Assembly (NCBI GenBank): GCA_028752905.1
Contig: JAQNBH010000004.1
Span: 5,886,358 to 5,950,357, forward strand
DNA length: 64,000 nucleotides
Direction of reading: 5' to 3'
Origin: Cladorhizidae sp. MBARI D1340-BT2
Taxonomy: Eukaryota; Porifera; Demospongiae; Poecilosclerida; Cladorhizidae
The notes beneath the pieces are model-generated. The model ran no database searches. It was not told where the DNA came from and worked only from the letters and a program-made list of their open reading frames with translations. Of the stretch, positions 21,901 through 33,900 are shown in pieces; positions within the stretch are counted from its first letter, which is position 1, and each line of letters starts with the position of its first letter. The translations under genes were made by a program, and so were the position numbers.

Positions 21901-24900
21901 CACTACCCCTGATCCTAGCCACTATCCTAGCCCTAGCCACTACCCCTGATCCTAGCCACTGTTCTAGCCCTAGCCACTGCTCCTGATCCCAGCCACTATC
22001 CTAGCCCTAGCCACTTCCCCTGATCACAGCCACTGCTCCTGATCCCAGCCACTGTCCTAGCCCTAGCACTACCCCTGATCCCAGCCACTGTCCTAGCCCT
22101 AGCCACTGCCCCTGATCCCAGCCACTGTCCTAGCCCTAGCCACTACCCTGATCCTAGCCACTGTCCTAGCCCTAGCCACTACCCCTGATCCTAGCCACTG
22201 TTCTAGCCCTAGCCACTACCCCTGATCCTAGCCACTGTCCTAGCCCTAGCCACTACCCCTGATCCTAGCCACTGTCCTAGCCCTAGCCACTGCTCCTGAT
22301 CCCAGCCACTGTCCTAGCCCTAGCCACTGCTCCTGATCCAAGCCACTGTTCTAGCCCTAGCACTACCCCTGATCCCAGCCACTGTCCTAGCCCTAGCCAC
22401 TGCTCCTGATCCCAGCCACTGTCCTAGCCCTAGCCACTGCTCCTGATCCCAGCCACTGTCCTAGCCCTAGCCACTGCTCCTGATCCCAGCCACTGTCCTA
22501 GCCCTAGCCACTGCCCCTGATCCCAGCCACTGTCCTAGCCCTAGCACTACCCCTGATCCTAGCCACTGTCCTAGCCCTAGCCACTGCCCCTGATCCCAGC
22601 CACTGTCCTAGCCCTAGCCACTGCCCCTGATCCCAGCCATTGTCCTAGCCCTAGCACTTCCCCTGATCCCAGCCACTGTCCTAGCCCTAGCCACTGCTCC
22701 TGATCCCAGCCACTGTCCTAGCCCTAGCACTACCCCTGATCCTAGCCACTGTCCTAGCCCTAGCCACTGCTCCTGATCCCAGCCACTGTCCTAGCCCTAG
22801 CCACTGCCCCTGATCCCAGCCACTGTCCTAGCCCTAGCACTACCCCTGATCCCAGCCACTGTTCTAGCCATAGCACTGTAGCACTGTCCATGATCCCAGC
22901 CACTGTCCTAGCCCTAGCACTACCCCTGATCCTAGCCACTGTCCTAGCCCTAGCCACTGCACCTGATCCCAGCCACTGTCCTAGCCCTAGCCACTGCCCC
23001 TGATCCCAGCCACTATCCTAGCCCTAGCCACTGCTCCTGATCCCAGCCACTGTCCTAGCCCTAGCCACTGCTCCTGATCCCAGCCACTGTCCTAGCCCTA
23101 GCCACTGGCCCTGATCCCAGCCACTGTCCTAGCCCTAGCCACTGCCCCTGATCCCAGCCACTGTCCTAGCCCTAGCCACTACCCCTGATCCCAGCCACTG
23201 TCCTAGCCCTAGCCACTGCTCCTGATCCCAGCCACTGTCCTAGCCCTAGCCACTGCTCCTGATCCCAGCCACTGTTCTAGCCCTAGCACTACCCCTGATC
23301 CTAGCCACTATCCTAGCCCTAGCCACTTCCCCTGATCACAGCCACTGCTCCTGATCCCAGCCACTGTTCTAGCCCTAGCCACTTCCCCTGATCACAGCCA
23401 CTGCTCCTGATCCCAGCCACTGTCCTAGCCCCAGCCACTGCCCCTGATCCCAGCCACTGTTCTAGCCCTAGCCACTGCCCCTTATCCCAGCCACTGTCCT
23501 AGCCCTAGCCACTGCTCCTAATCCCAGCCACTGTCCTAGCCCTAGCCACTGCCCCTGACCAGCCACTGTTCTAGCCCTAGCACTACCCCTGATCCCAGCC
23601 ACTGTTCTAGCCATAGCACTGTAGCACTGTCCATGATCCCAGCCACTGTCCTAGCCCTAGCACTACCCCTGATCCTAGCCACTGTCCTAGCCCTAGCCAC
23701 TGCTCCTGATCCCAGCCACTTTCCTAGCCCTAGCCACTGCCCCTGATCCCAGCCACTGTCCTAGCCCTAGCCACTGCTCCTGATCCCAGCCACTGTCCTA
23801 GCCCTAGCCACTGCTCCAGCCACTGTCCTAGCCCTAGCCACTGGCCCTGATCCCAGCCACTGTCCTAGCCCTAGCCACTGCCCCTTATCCCAGCCACTGT
23901 CCTAGCCCTAGCCACTACCCCTGATCCCAGCCACTGTCCTAGCCCTAGCCACTTCCCCTGATCCAAGCCACTGTCCTAGCCCTAGCACTTCCCCTGATCC
24001 CAGCCACTGTCCTAGCCCTAGCCACTGCTCCTGATCCCAGCCACTGTCCTAGCCCTAGCACTACCCCTGATCTTAGCCACTGTCCTAGCCCTAGCCACTG
24101 CTCCTGATCCCAGCCACTGTCCTAGCCCTAGCCACTGCCCCTGATCCCAGCCACTGTTCTAGCCCTAGCCACTACCCCTGATCCTAGCCACTGTCCTAGC
24201 CCTAGCCACTACCCCTGATCCCAGCCACTGTCCTAGCCCTAGCACTACCCCTGATCCCAGCCACTGTCCTAGCCCTTGCACTACCCCTGATCCTAGCACT
24301 GTCCATGATCCTAGCCACTGTCCTAGCCCTAGCCACTGCTCCTGATCCCAGCCACTGTTCTAGCCCTAGCCACTGCCCCTGATCCCAGCCACTGTTCTAG
24401 TCCTAGCCACTACCCCTGATCCTAGCCACTGTCCTAGCCCTAGCCACTGCCCCTGATCCCAGCCACTGTTCTAGCCCTAGCCACTACCCCTGATCCTAGC
24501 CACTGTTCTAGCCCTAGCCACTACCCCTGATCCTAGCCACTGTCCTAGCCCTAGCCACTGCTCCTGATCCCAGCCACTATCCTAGCCCTAGCCACTTCCC
24601 CTGATCACAGCCACTGCTCCTGATCCCAGCCACTGTCCTAGCCCTAGCACTACCCCTGATCCCAGCCACTGTCCTAGCCCTAGCCACTGCCCCTGATCCC
24701 AGCCACTGTCCTAGCCCTAGCCACTGCTCCTGATCCCAGCCACTGTCCTAGCCCTAGCCACTGCTCCTGATCCCAGCCACTGTCCTAGCCCTAGCCACTG
24801 CTCCTGATCCCAGCCACTGTCCTAGCCCTAGCACTACCCCTGATCCTAGCCCTGTCCTTGCCCTAGCCACTGCTCCTGATCCCAGCCACTGTCCTAGCCC

Positions 24901-27900
24901 TAGCCACTGCCCCTGATCCCAGCCACTGTTCTAGCCCTAGCCACTACACCTGATCCTAGCCACTGTCCTAGCCCTAGCCACTACCCCTGATCCCAGCCAC
25001 TGTCCTAGCCATAGCACTACCCCTGATCCTAGCACTGTCCATGATCCTAGCCACTGTCCTAGCCCTAGCCACTGCTCCTGATCCCAGCCACTGTCCTAGC
25101 CCTAGCCACTGCCCCTGATCCCAGCCACTGTCCTAGCCCTAGCCACTGCCCCTGATCCCAGCCACTGTCCTAGCCCTAGCACTACCCCTGATCCCAGCCA
25201 CTGTCCTAGCCCTAGCACTACCCCTGATCCTAGCACTGTCCATGATCCTAGCCACTGTCCTAGCCCTAGCCACTGCTCCTGATCCCAGCCACTGTCCTAG
25301 CCCTAGCCACTGCCCCTGATCCCAGCCACTGTTCTAGCCCTAGCCACTACCCCTGATCCTAGCCACTGTCCTAGCCCTAGCCACTGCCCCTGATCCCAGC
25401 CACTGTCCTAGCCCTAGCCACTACCCCTGATCCTAGCCACTGTCCTAGCCCTAGCCACTACCCCTGATCCTACCACTGTTCTAGCCCTAGCCACTACCCC
25501 TGATCCTAGCCACTGTCCTAGCCCTAACCACTACCCCTGATCCTAGCCACTGTCCTAGCCCTAGCCACTGCTCCTGATCCCAGCCACTATCCTAGCCCTA
25601 GCCACTTCCCCTGATCACAGCCACTGCTCCTGATCCCAGCCACTGTTCTAGCCCTAGCCACTACCCCTGATCCTAGCCACTGTCCTAGCCCTAGCCACTG
25701 CCCCTGATCCCAGCCACTGTCCTAGCCCTAGCCACTACCCCTGATCCTAGCCACTGTTCTAGCCCTAGCCACTACCCCTGATCCTAACCACTGTCCTAGC
25801 CCTAGCCACTGCCCCTGATCCCAGCCACTGTCCTAGCCCTAGCCACTACCCCTGATCCTAGCCACTGTCCTAGCCCTAGCCACTACCCCTGATCCTAGCC
25901 ACTGTTCTAGCCCTAGCCACTAACCCTGATCCTAGCCACTGTCCTAGCCCTAACCACTACCCCTGATCCTAGCCACTGTCCTAGCCCTAGCCACTGCTCC
26001 TGATCCTAGCCACTGTTCTAGCCCTAGCCACTACCCCTGATCCTAGCCACTGTCCTAGCCCTAGCCACTACCCCTGATCCTAGCCACTGTTCTAGCCCTA
26101 GCCACTACCCCTGATCCTAGCCACTGTCCTAGCCCTAACCACTACCCCTGATCCTAGCCACTGTCCTAGCCCTAGCCACTGCTCCTGATCCCAGCCACTA
26201 TCCTAGCCCTAGCCACTTCCCCTGATCACAGCCACTGCTCCTGATCCCAGCCACTGTCCTAGCCCTAGCACTACCCCTGATCCCAGCCACTGTCCTAGCC
26301 CTAGCCACTGCCCCTGATCCCAGCCACTGTCCTAGCCCTAGCCACTACCCCTGATCCCAGCCACTGCTCCTGATCCCAGCCACTGTCCTAGCCCTAGCAC
26401 TTCCCCTGATCCCAGCCACTGTCTTAGCACTAGATGAAATAGTAACCCGGTATTGATCTGAGCAATATTGATGATGTCATCATCATGATGTAATGCTAGG
26501 AGTGTGACATTGAAGAAGTAACACATTTTAACCCCTTACCTCTCAACCCTGTGGTGTGTGTGTGGGTGTGTGTGGGCGTGTGTGGGCGTGTGCAGGGGGA
26601 GATAGATGACGAGCAGCTAAGTGGAATCATCCCACGTATTGTGGACGACATGTTTGAGCAGCTCTACAGCATGGACTCCAGTGTGGAGGTGCATATCAAG
26701 GTGTCCTTCTTCGAGATCTACATGGATAAGATACGAGATCTGCTAGACAGTGAGGAGATACTTGCAGCGACCTTCTTGCACTCCTCTTCCCCTCCCCATT
26801 GTACTTACGTACTCTTCCCTCTTTTAACCCCTTTGTACTCCCCTCCCTGTTCTTTTTATCCCCTTTCCTCTTATTTCCCTTACCCCAGAGATGAAAATTA
26901 GGGAGGCTTCGCCTAAATTAAGAAAATTCGGTAGATTTTGCATAAATTAGGGAGATTTCTCCCAATTCTTGTGTATACATGTACTATATAGTTATAGAAG
27001 AAATGTAAATATTCATAAATATAATGATAAAATTCACTTCATCCAACTAGAATAAAATCAGTGAAATGTAGCAGTATATAGGTAGCAAAATCAATAGGAA
27101 TAATATATATATATAACGGAACAGCAACATTGGCTCAACTCGGCATAAGAGCTGATCAGAAAGGGATATTTATTCTCCCAATCTTTGCTGTATCTTGTTT
27201 TATATTTCTTCTTTCTTGGTTTAAAGGAAGAGACACTACTAACACTAACAGTGCTGATTTCTAATTCCGTTTCTTCCTCGCTACTTGAACTTCCACTTTC
27301 TCTTAGTCTTCTTAGTGCCATTTTTGATTTCCTCCAGGGTTCAAAGTCTGCGTACAACTGCCACGGTCGCGGTGATTGAAGGAGATTGAAGGAAAGAACA
27401 ACAGTCTGTAGGATTTGTGATAGTCTATGGATTTGTGGATTTGTGTTACTGTAGCTGCTAGTCTCTGGATTTTTAAAAATCGGGAGAATTTTATGAGAAT
27501 CGGGATATCGGGAGATTGGGTCCAAATTCGGGAGACTCCCCCAAAAATCGGAAGGGCTGGAACGTCTGCCTTATCCCCCTTATTTTTACCTTTCCCCCTT
27601 ATTTTTACCTTTCCCCCTTATTTTTACCATACCCCTTATTTTTACCTTATCTTATCCCCCTACTTTCACTTTACCCCCCGCTGCCCCTCCCTCCCTTTGT
27701 CACATGATTAGCAAGCAGATAATGACAGCCTTTTCTCTTCATTTCCTGTCCATTATAAGAAGAGGGTTTTCTTCTCTGCAGTACTCGACTATCTTGCAAA
27801 CCCTTTCTCTTTGCAGTCTCTCTCTGACTCCATTAACCTCTGCTCCCCTTCTCTCTCTCTCATTCTCTTCCTTTCCCTTGCTATCCATCTTTATTATTTT

Positions 27901-30900
27901 CCTCCCCCGCAGTATCTAAAGTCAACCTCCCTATTGGAGAGACGAAGAGGAAGGTGCCTTACGTGAAGGTGTGTGTGATGTATGTACAGTATAACCCACG
28001 CACGCACGCACACAGCTCTGGTTGCAGATTGAAAACCCATTAACTCAGTAATTACTCTTCTAGGAGACGTGTAGTAGTTTCCTATTCAACCTTATGCTTG
28101 CTATTTTAGTGTGGAAAGATGATATCTCTCTCTCTGTGTGTATGTTTAGTAGTGATGAAGTGTTGGGGAAGGGAAGGTACTGCCTGGGTCAGAGCCTTGC
28201 AAATAAATTGTGCAGTGTCTTTAACTGTATTGCATACCTCCTGGCACAACCAGTTCATTCTTGTTTCCTCCAAGGAAACCGCACACCCCTGGCAGCTGCT
28301 CTATTTATGTGAATTCTTTATTCCCTCAGGGGGTGACTGAGAGGTTTGTCACCATGCCGGAGGAGGTTCTGGAGATGATTGAGGAGGGAAAGGCCAACAG
28401 AAGCGTTGCCGTGACCAGTTGAGTGTGCATGATGCTGCCACACCTGATCCATCACACATCTTCACACGACCATCTCGCTCCTCTTTCTGTTGCTCAGTCA
28501 TTTTTGCTAGTTCTTCCTCTGTTTTGCTAGTTCTTCCCCTCTGTTTTGCTTGACCCATCGACCTCGTCATCCTCTCTCCTCTCACTCCTTCCCTCTCCTC
28601 TGCCTCGCTTCTTCCCTTGCTCTTCCTCCGTGACTCGTTCATTAGTTCTCTCGGTTTTGACTTCCTCCTCTTTCCTGGACCCTCTCCACCCCATCCTACT
28701 CTCCCCTCTCCTCCACCCATCTCTCCCCTCCCTCCTACCTCCTCTCTCCTACCTCCTCTCGCCTACCTCCTCTCTCCTACCTCTCTCCTACCCCTTCTCT
28801 CTCCTACACTCTCTCCTACACTCTCTCCTACCACTCTCTCCTACCCCTTCTCTTCTATCCCTCTCTCTTACCTCTCTCTCCTACCCCTCTCTCCTACCCC
28901 TCTCTCCTACCCCTCTCTCCTACCCCTCTCTCCTACCCCTCTCTCCTACCCCTCTCTCCTACCCCTCTCTCCTACCCCTCTCTCCTACCCCTCTCCCAAC
29001 CCAACCCTCTTTCTCCTACCCCCTCTCTCCACTAACCCCTCTCTGCCCTGTCTCCCTCCCCAGATATGAATGCTCACAGCTCACGTAGTCACGCTGTCTT
29101 CCTGATCAGCGTCAAGCAGGAGCACAAGGAAAACCACAAGACCATCTTTGGGAAGCTATACTTAGTTGACTTGGCTGGGTCAGAGAAGGTCGATAAGACT
29201 AATGCCCAGGGCCTTACCCTCGAGGAGGCCAAGACCATTAACAAGTCTCTGTTGGCTCTTAGCAATGTCATATCCGCTCTCTCGGAAGGCAACGTACGTT
29301 AGAGACAACTTATGCGTCCATAATACTAGTGGTAACCAATTACAAATTTGATTTTTCTGCATTTTGAGTTTGAGTGACCCTTTACCTACAGCTTTGTGTC
29401 AAAACTATCTTGCCTAGCATAAGTCATGCTTATGGTCAGAGGCAGGAAAGCTTTGCCTTCAGCTATCACTTGTATGTGGATGCTTGCTGGATGTTCTTGG
29501 TGCTGGATGTTCTTGGTGCTGGTGTTCTTGGTGCTAGTGTTCTTGGTGCTGGATGTTCTTGGTGCTGGATGTTCTTGGTGCTGGTGTTCTTGGTGCTAGT
29601 GTTCTTGGTGCTAGATGTTCTTGGTGCTAGTGTTCTTGGTGCTGGATGTTCTTGGTACTGGTGTTCTTGGTGCTGGTGTTCTTGGTGCTGGATGTTCTTG
29701 GTGCTGGTGTTCTTGGTGCTGGTGTTCTTGGTGCTGGTGTTCCTGGTGCTGGTGTTCTTGGTGCAGGTGTTCTTGGTGCTGGTGTTCTTGGTGCTGGTGT
29801 TCTTGGTGCTGGTGTTCTTGGTGCTAGTGTTCTTGGTGCTGGATGTTCTTGGTGCTGGATGTTCTTGGTGCTGGTGTTCTTGGTGCTAGTGTTCTTGGTG
29901 CTAGATGTTCTTGGTGCTAGTGTTCTTGGTGCTGGATGTTCTTGGTGCTGGTGTTCTTGGTGCTGGTGTTCTTGGTGCTGGATGTTCTTGGTGCTGGTGT
30001 TCTTGGTGCTGGTGTTCTTGGTGCTGGTGTTCTTGGTGCTGGTGTTCTTGGTGCTGGTGTTCTTGGTGCTGGTGTTCTTGGTGCAGGTGTTCTTGGTGCT
30101 GGTGTTCTTGGTGCAGGTGTTCTTGGTGCTGGTGTTCTTGGTGCTGGTGTTCTTGGTGCTGGTGTTCTTGGTGCTGGTGTTCTTGGTGCTGGTGTTCTTG
30201 GTGCTGGTGTTCTTGGTGCTGGTGTTCTTGGTGCAGGTGTTCTTGGTGCAGGTGTTCTTGGTGCTGGTGTTCTTGGTGCTGGTGTTCTTGGTGCTGGTGT
30301 TCTTGGTGCTGGTGTTCTTGGTGCTGGTGTTCTTGGTGCAGGTGTTCTTGGTGCAGGTGTTCTTGGTGCAGGTGTTCTTGGTGTTTTGTTCTTGGTGCTG
30401 GATGTTCTTGGTGCTGGTGTTCTTGGTGCTGGTGTTCTTGGTGCTGGATGTTCTTGGTGCTGGTGTTCTTGGTGCTGGTGTTCTTGGTGCTGGATGTTCT
30501 TGGTGCAGGTGTTCTTGGTGCTGGTGTTCTTGGTGCTGGATGTTCTTGGTGCTGGTGTTCTTGGTGCTGGTGTTCTTGGTGCAGGTGTTCTTGGTGCTGG
30601 TGTTCTTGGTGCAGGTGTTCTTGGTGCTGGTGTTCTTGGTGCTGGTGTTCTTGGTGCTGGTGTTCTTGTTGCTGGTGTTCTTGGTGCTGGTGTTCTTGGT
30701 GCTGTGTGCTGGTGTTCTAACACCTAACCTTGTTTCCACCGACACATGCATGTACATGTAATCACGACTGTCCTAACTTTGTGTTGCTACAGAAGCCCTT
30801 CATCCCGTATCGGGACAGCAAGTTGACTCGCGTCCTGCAGGAGAGCCTGGGGGGTAACGCGAGGACTACGCTGGTCATCTGCTGCTCCCCGAGCTCCTAC

Positions 30901-33900
30901 AACGAGCAGGAGACCAAAACCACATTGATGTTCGGTGACAGGGCAAAGTCCATCAAGAATAAGGTCAGGTGTATGTCATGTGACTGACAGCAGTTGGTGT
31001 GTATGTGGGAGGGAGGGGGGGGGGTAAATATTCAAAAGTTGATTGTATTGAGTAGGAGTGTTTGGGTTTGATGTGTGCTTGTGTATTCTGTGTTGGCTGT
31101 GTGAGTATGATATGTGATGATGTGTGTGTGTAATATGTGATGGTGTGTAATACGTGATGGCGTGTGATATGTGATGATGTGGGTGTCTGATACATGATGG
31201 TGTGTAATATGTGATGGTGTGTAATATGTGATGCAGTGTGATAAGTGATGGTTGTGCAGGTGGTGATTAACGTAGAGCTGACAGCAGAGGAGTGGCGCAG
31301 GAGGTATGACCGGTTGAAAGACGCTCACGGGAAGCTTAGGAAAACGGTGGAAATGTACGTAAAAATTATGAGGATCACATGACCACATAATATAGTCATG
31401 TGATCATTTGCTGTGAGCACATGATCACATAGTATAGTCATGTGAGCACACGATCATGATGAATTTTTTGTGGGTTCTACGACAATTAATAAGTTTGCGA
31501 GTAACATTATTCATAGACGAACCTTGTGCACCTTATTTGCACACTTAGAAATATGGAATGCGAGATGTTTATACTAACACACTAACAAGAATTTCCTTGG
31601 GAAATATTTGTGAATAGTGGAAGCAACCCATTGCTCTGTTACTCTTCGTCTACCCCATTAGTGGGTTGGACTCCAGCCGTGGGAACAACAGTTGGCTATG
31701 GTCCTACTCGTACTTGTACATCTCCCTCAACCCCGCAGTGTGTAGTGAAGCATGTGCTACATGTGGCCTCACAGTGTGTAGTGAAGCATGCCTGCTACAT
31801 GTGGCCTCACAGTGTGTAGTGAAGCATGTGCTACATGTGGCCTCACAGTGTGTAGTGAAGTATGCCTGCTACATGTGGCCTCACAGTGTGTAGTGAAGCA
31901 TGTGCTACATGTGGCCTCACAGTGTGTAGTGAAGCATGTGCTACATGTGGCCTCACAGTGTGTAGTGAGGCATGTGCTACATGTGGCCTCACAGTATGTA
32001 GTGAAGCATGTGCTACATGTGGCCTCACAGTGTGTAGTGCTACATGTGGCCTCACAGTGTGTAGTGAAGCATGTGCTACATGTGGCCTCACAGTGTGTAG
32101 TGAAGCATGTGCTACATGTGGCCTCACAGTGTGTAGTGAAGCATGTGCTACATGTGGCCTCACAGTGTGTAGTGAAGCATGTGCTACATGTGGCCTCACA
32201 GTGTGTAGTGAGGCATGTGCTACATGTGGCCTCACAGTATGTAGTGAAGCATGTGCTACATGTGGCCTCACAGTGTGTAGTGAAACATGCCTGCTACATG
32301 TGGCCTCACAGTGTGTAGTGAAGCATGTGCTACATGTGGCCTCACAGTGTGTAGTGAAGCATGTGCTACATGTGGCCTCACAGTGTGTAGTGAAGCATGC
32401 CTGCTACATGTGGCCTCACAGTGTGTAGTGAAGCATGTGCTACATGTGGCCTCACAGTGTGTAGTGAAGCATGCCTCCTACATGTGGCCTCACAGTGTGT
32501 AGTGAAGCATGCCTGCTATGTACATGTGGCCTCACAGTGTGTAGTGAAGCATGTGCTACATGTGGCCTCACAGTGTGTAGTGAGGCATGCCTGTTACATG
32601 TGGCCTCACAGTGTGTAGTGAAGCATGTGCTACATGTGGCCTCACAGTGTGTAGTGAAGCTGCCTGCTACATGTGGCCTCACAGTGTGTAGTGAGGCATG
32701 CCCTGCTACATGTGGCCTCACAGTGTGTAGTGAAGCATGTGCTACATGTGGCCTCACAGTGTGTAGTGAAGCATGTGCTACATGTGGCCGCACAGTGTGT
32801 AGTGAAGCATGTCTGATACATGTGGCCTCACAGTGTGTAGTGAGGCATGCCTGCTACATGTGGCCTCACAGTGTGTAGTGAAGCATGTGCTACATGTGGC
32901 CTCACAGTGTGTAGTGAAGCATGTGCTACATGTGGCCTCACAGTGTGTAGTGAAGCATGTGCTACATGTGGCCTCACAGTGTGTAGTGAAGCATGTGCTA
33001 CATGTGGCCTCACAGTGTGTAGTGAAGCATGTGCTACATGTGGCCTCACAGTGTGTAGTGAGGCATGCCTGCTACATGTGGCCTCACAGTGTGTAGTGAA
33101 GCATGTGCTACATGTGGCCTCACAGTGTGTAGTGAGGCATGTGCTACATGTGGCCTCACAGTGTGTAGTGAAGCATGTGCTACATGTGGCCTCACAGTGT
33201 GTAGTGAAGCATGTGCTACATGTGGCCTCACAGTGTGTAGTGAAGCATGTGCTACATGTGGCCTCACAGTGTGTAGTGAAGCATGTGCTACATGTGGCCT
33301 CACAGTGTGTAGTGAAGCATGTGCTACATGTGGCCTCACAGTGTGTAGTGAAGCATGCCTGCTACATGTGGCCTCACAGTGTGTAGTGAAGCATGCCTGC
33401 TACATGTGGCCCCACAGTGTGTAGTGAAGCATGCCTGCTGCATGTGGCCTCACAGTGTGTAGTGAAGCATGTGCTACATGTGGCCTCACAGTGTGTAGTG
33501 AAGCATGCCTGCTACATGTGGCCTCACAGTGTGTAGTGAAGCATGCCTGCTACATGTGGCCTCACAGTGTGTAGTGAAGCATGCCCTGCTACATGTGGCC
33601 TCACAGTGTGTAGTGAAGCATGTGCTACATGTGGCCTCACAGTGTGTAGTGAAGCATGTGCTACATGTGGCCTCACAGTGTGTAGTGAAGCATGTGCTAC
33701 ATGTGGCCTCACAGTGTGTAGTGAAGCATGTGCTACATGTGGCCTCACAGTGTGTAGTGAAGCATGCCTGCTACATGTGGCCTCACAGTGTGTAGTGAAG
33801 CATGTGCTACATGTGGCCTCACAGTGTGTAGTGAAGCATGCCCTGCTACATGTGGCCTCACAGTGTGTAGTGAAGCATGTGCTACATGTGGCCTCACAGA

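Noticed and set aside
29374..30761. Several 260-376-codon frames, hydrophobic FLVLV type or Thr-Lys-Asn type
   Set aside because: They are artefacts of the 15-bp minisatellite in kinesin intron 7.
31350..31358. Alternative exon 9 donor at 31359 (phase 0, adding Met-Tyr)
   Set aside because: Exon 10 must be entered in phase 2 to give [12 protein letters not shown], so the donor at 31355 is required. Using 31359 would shift the frame.
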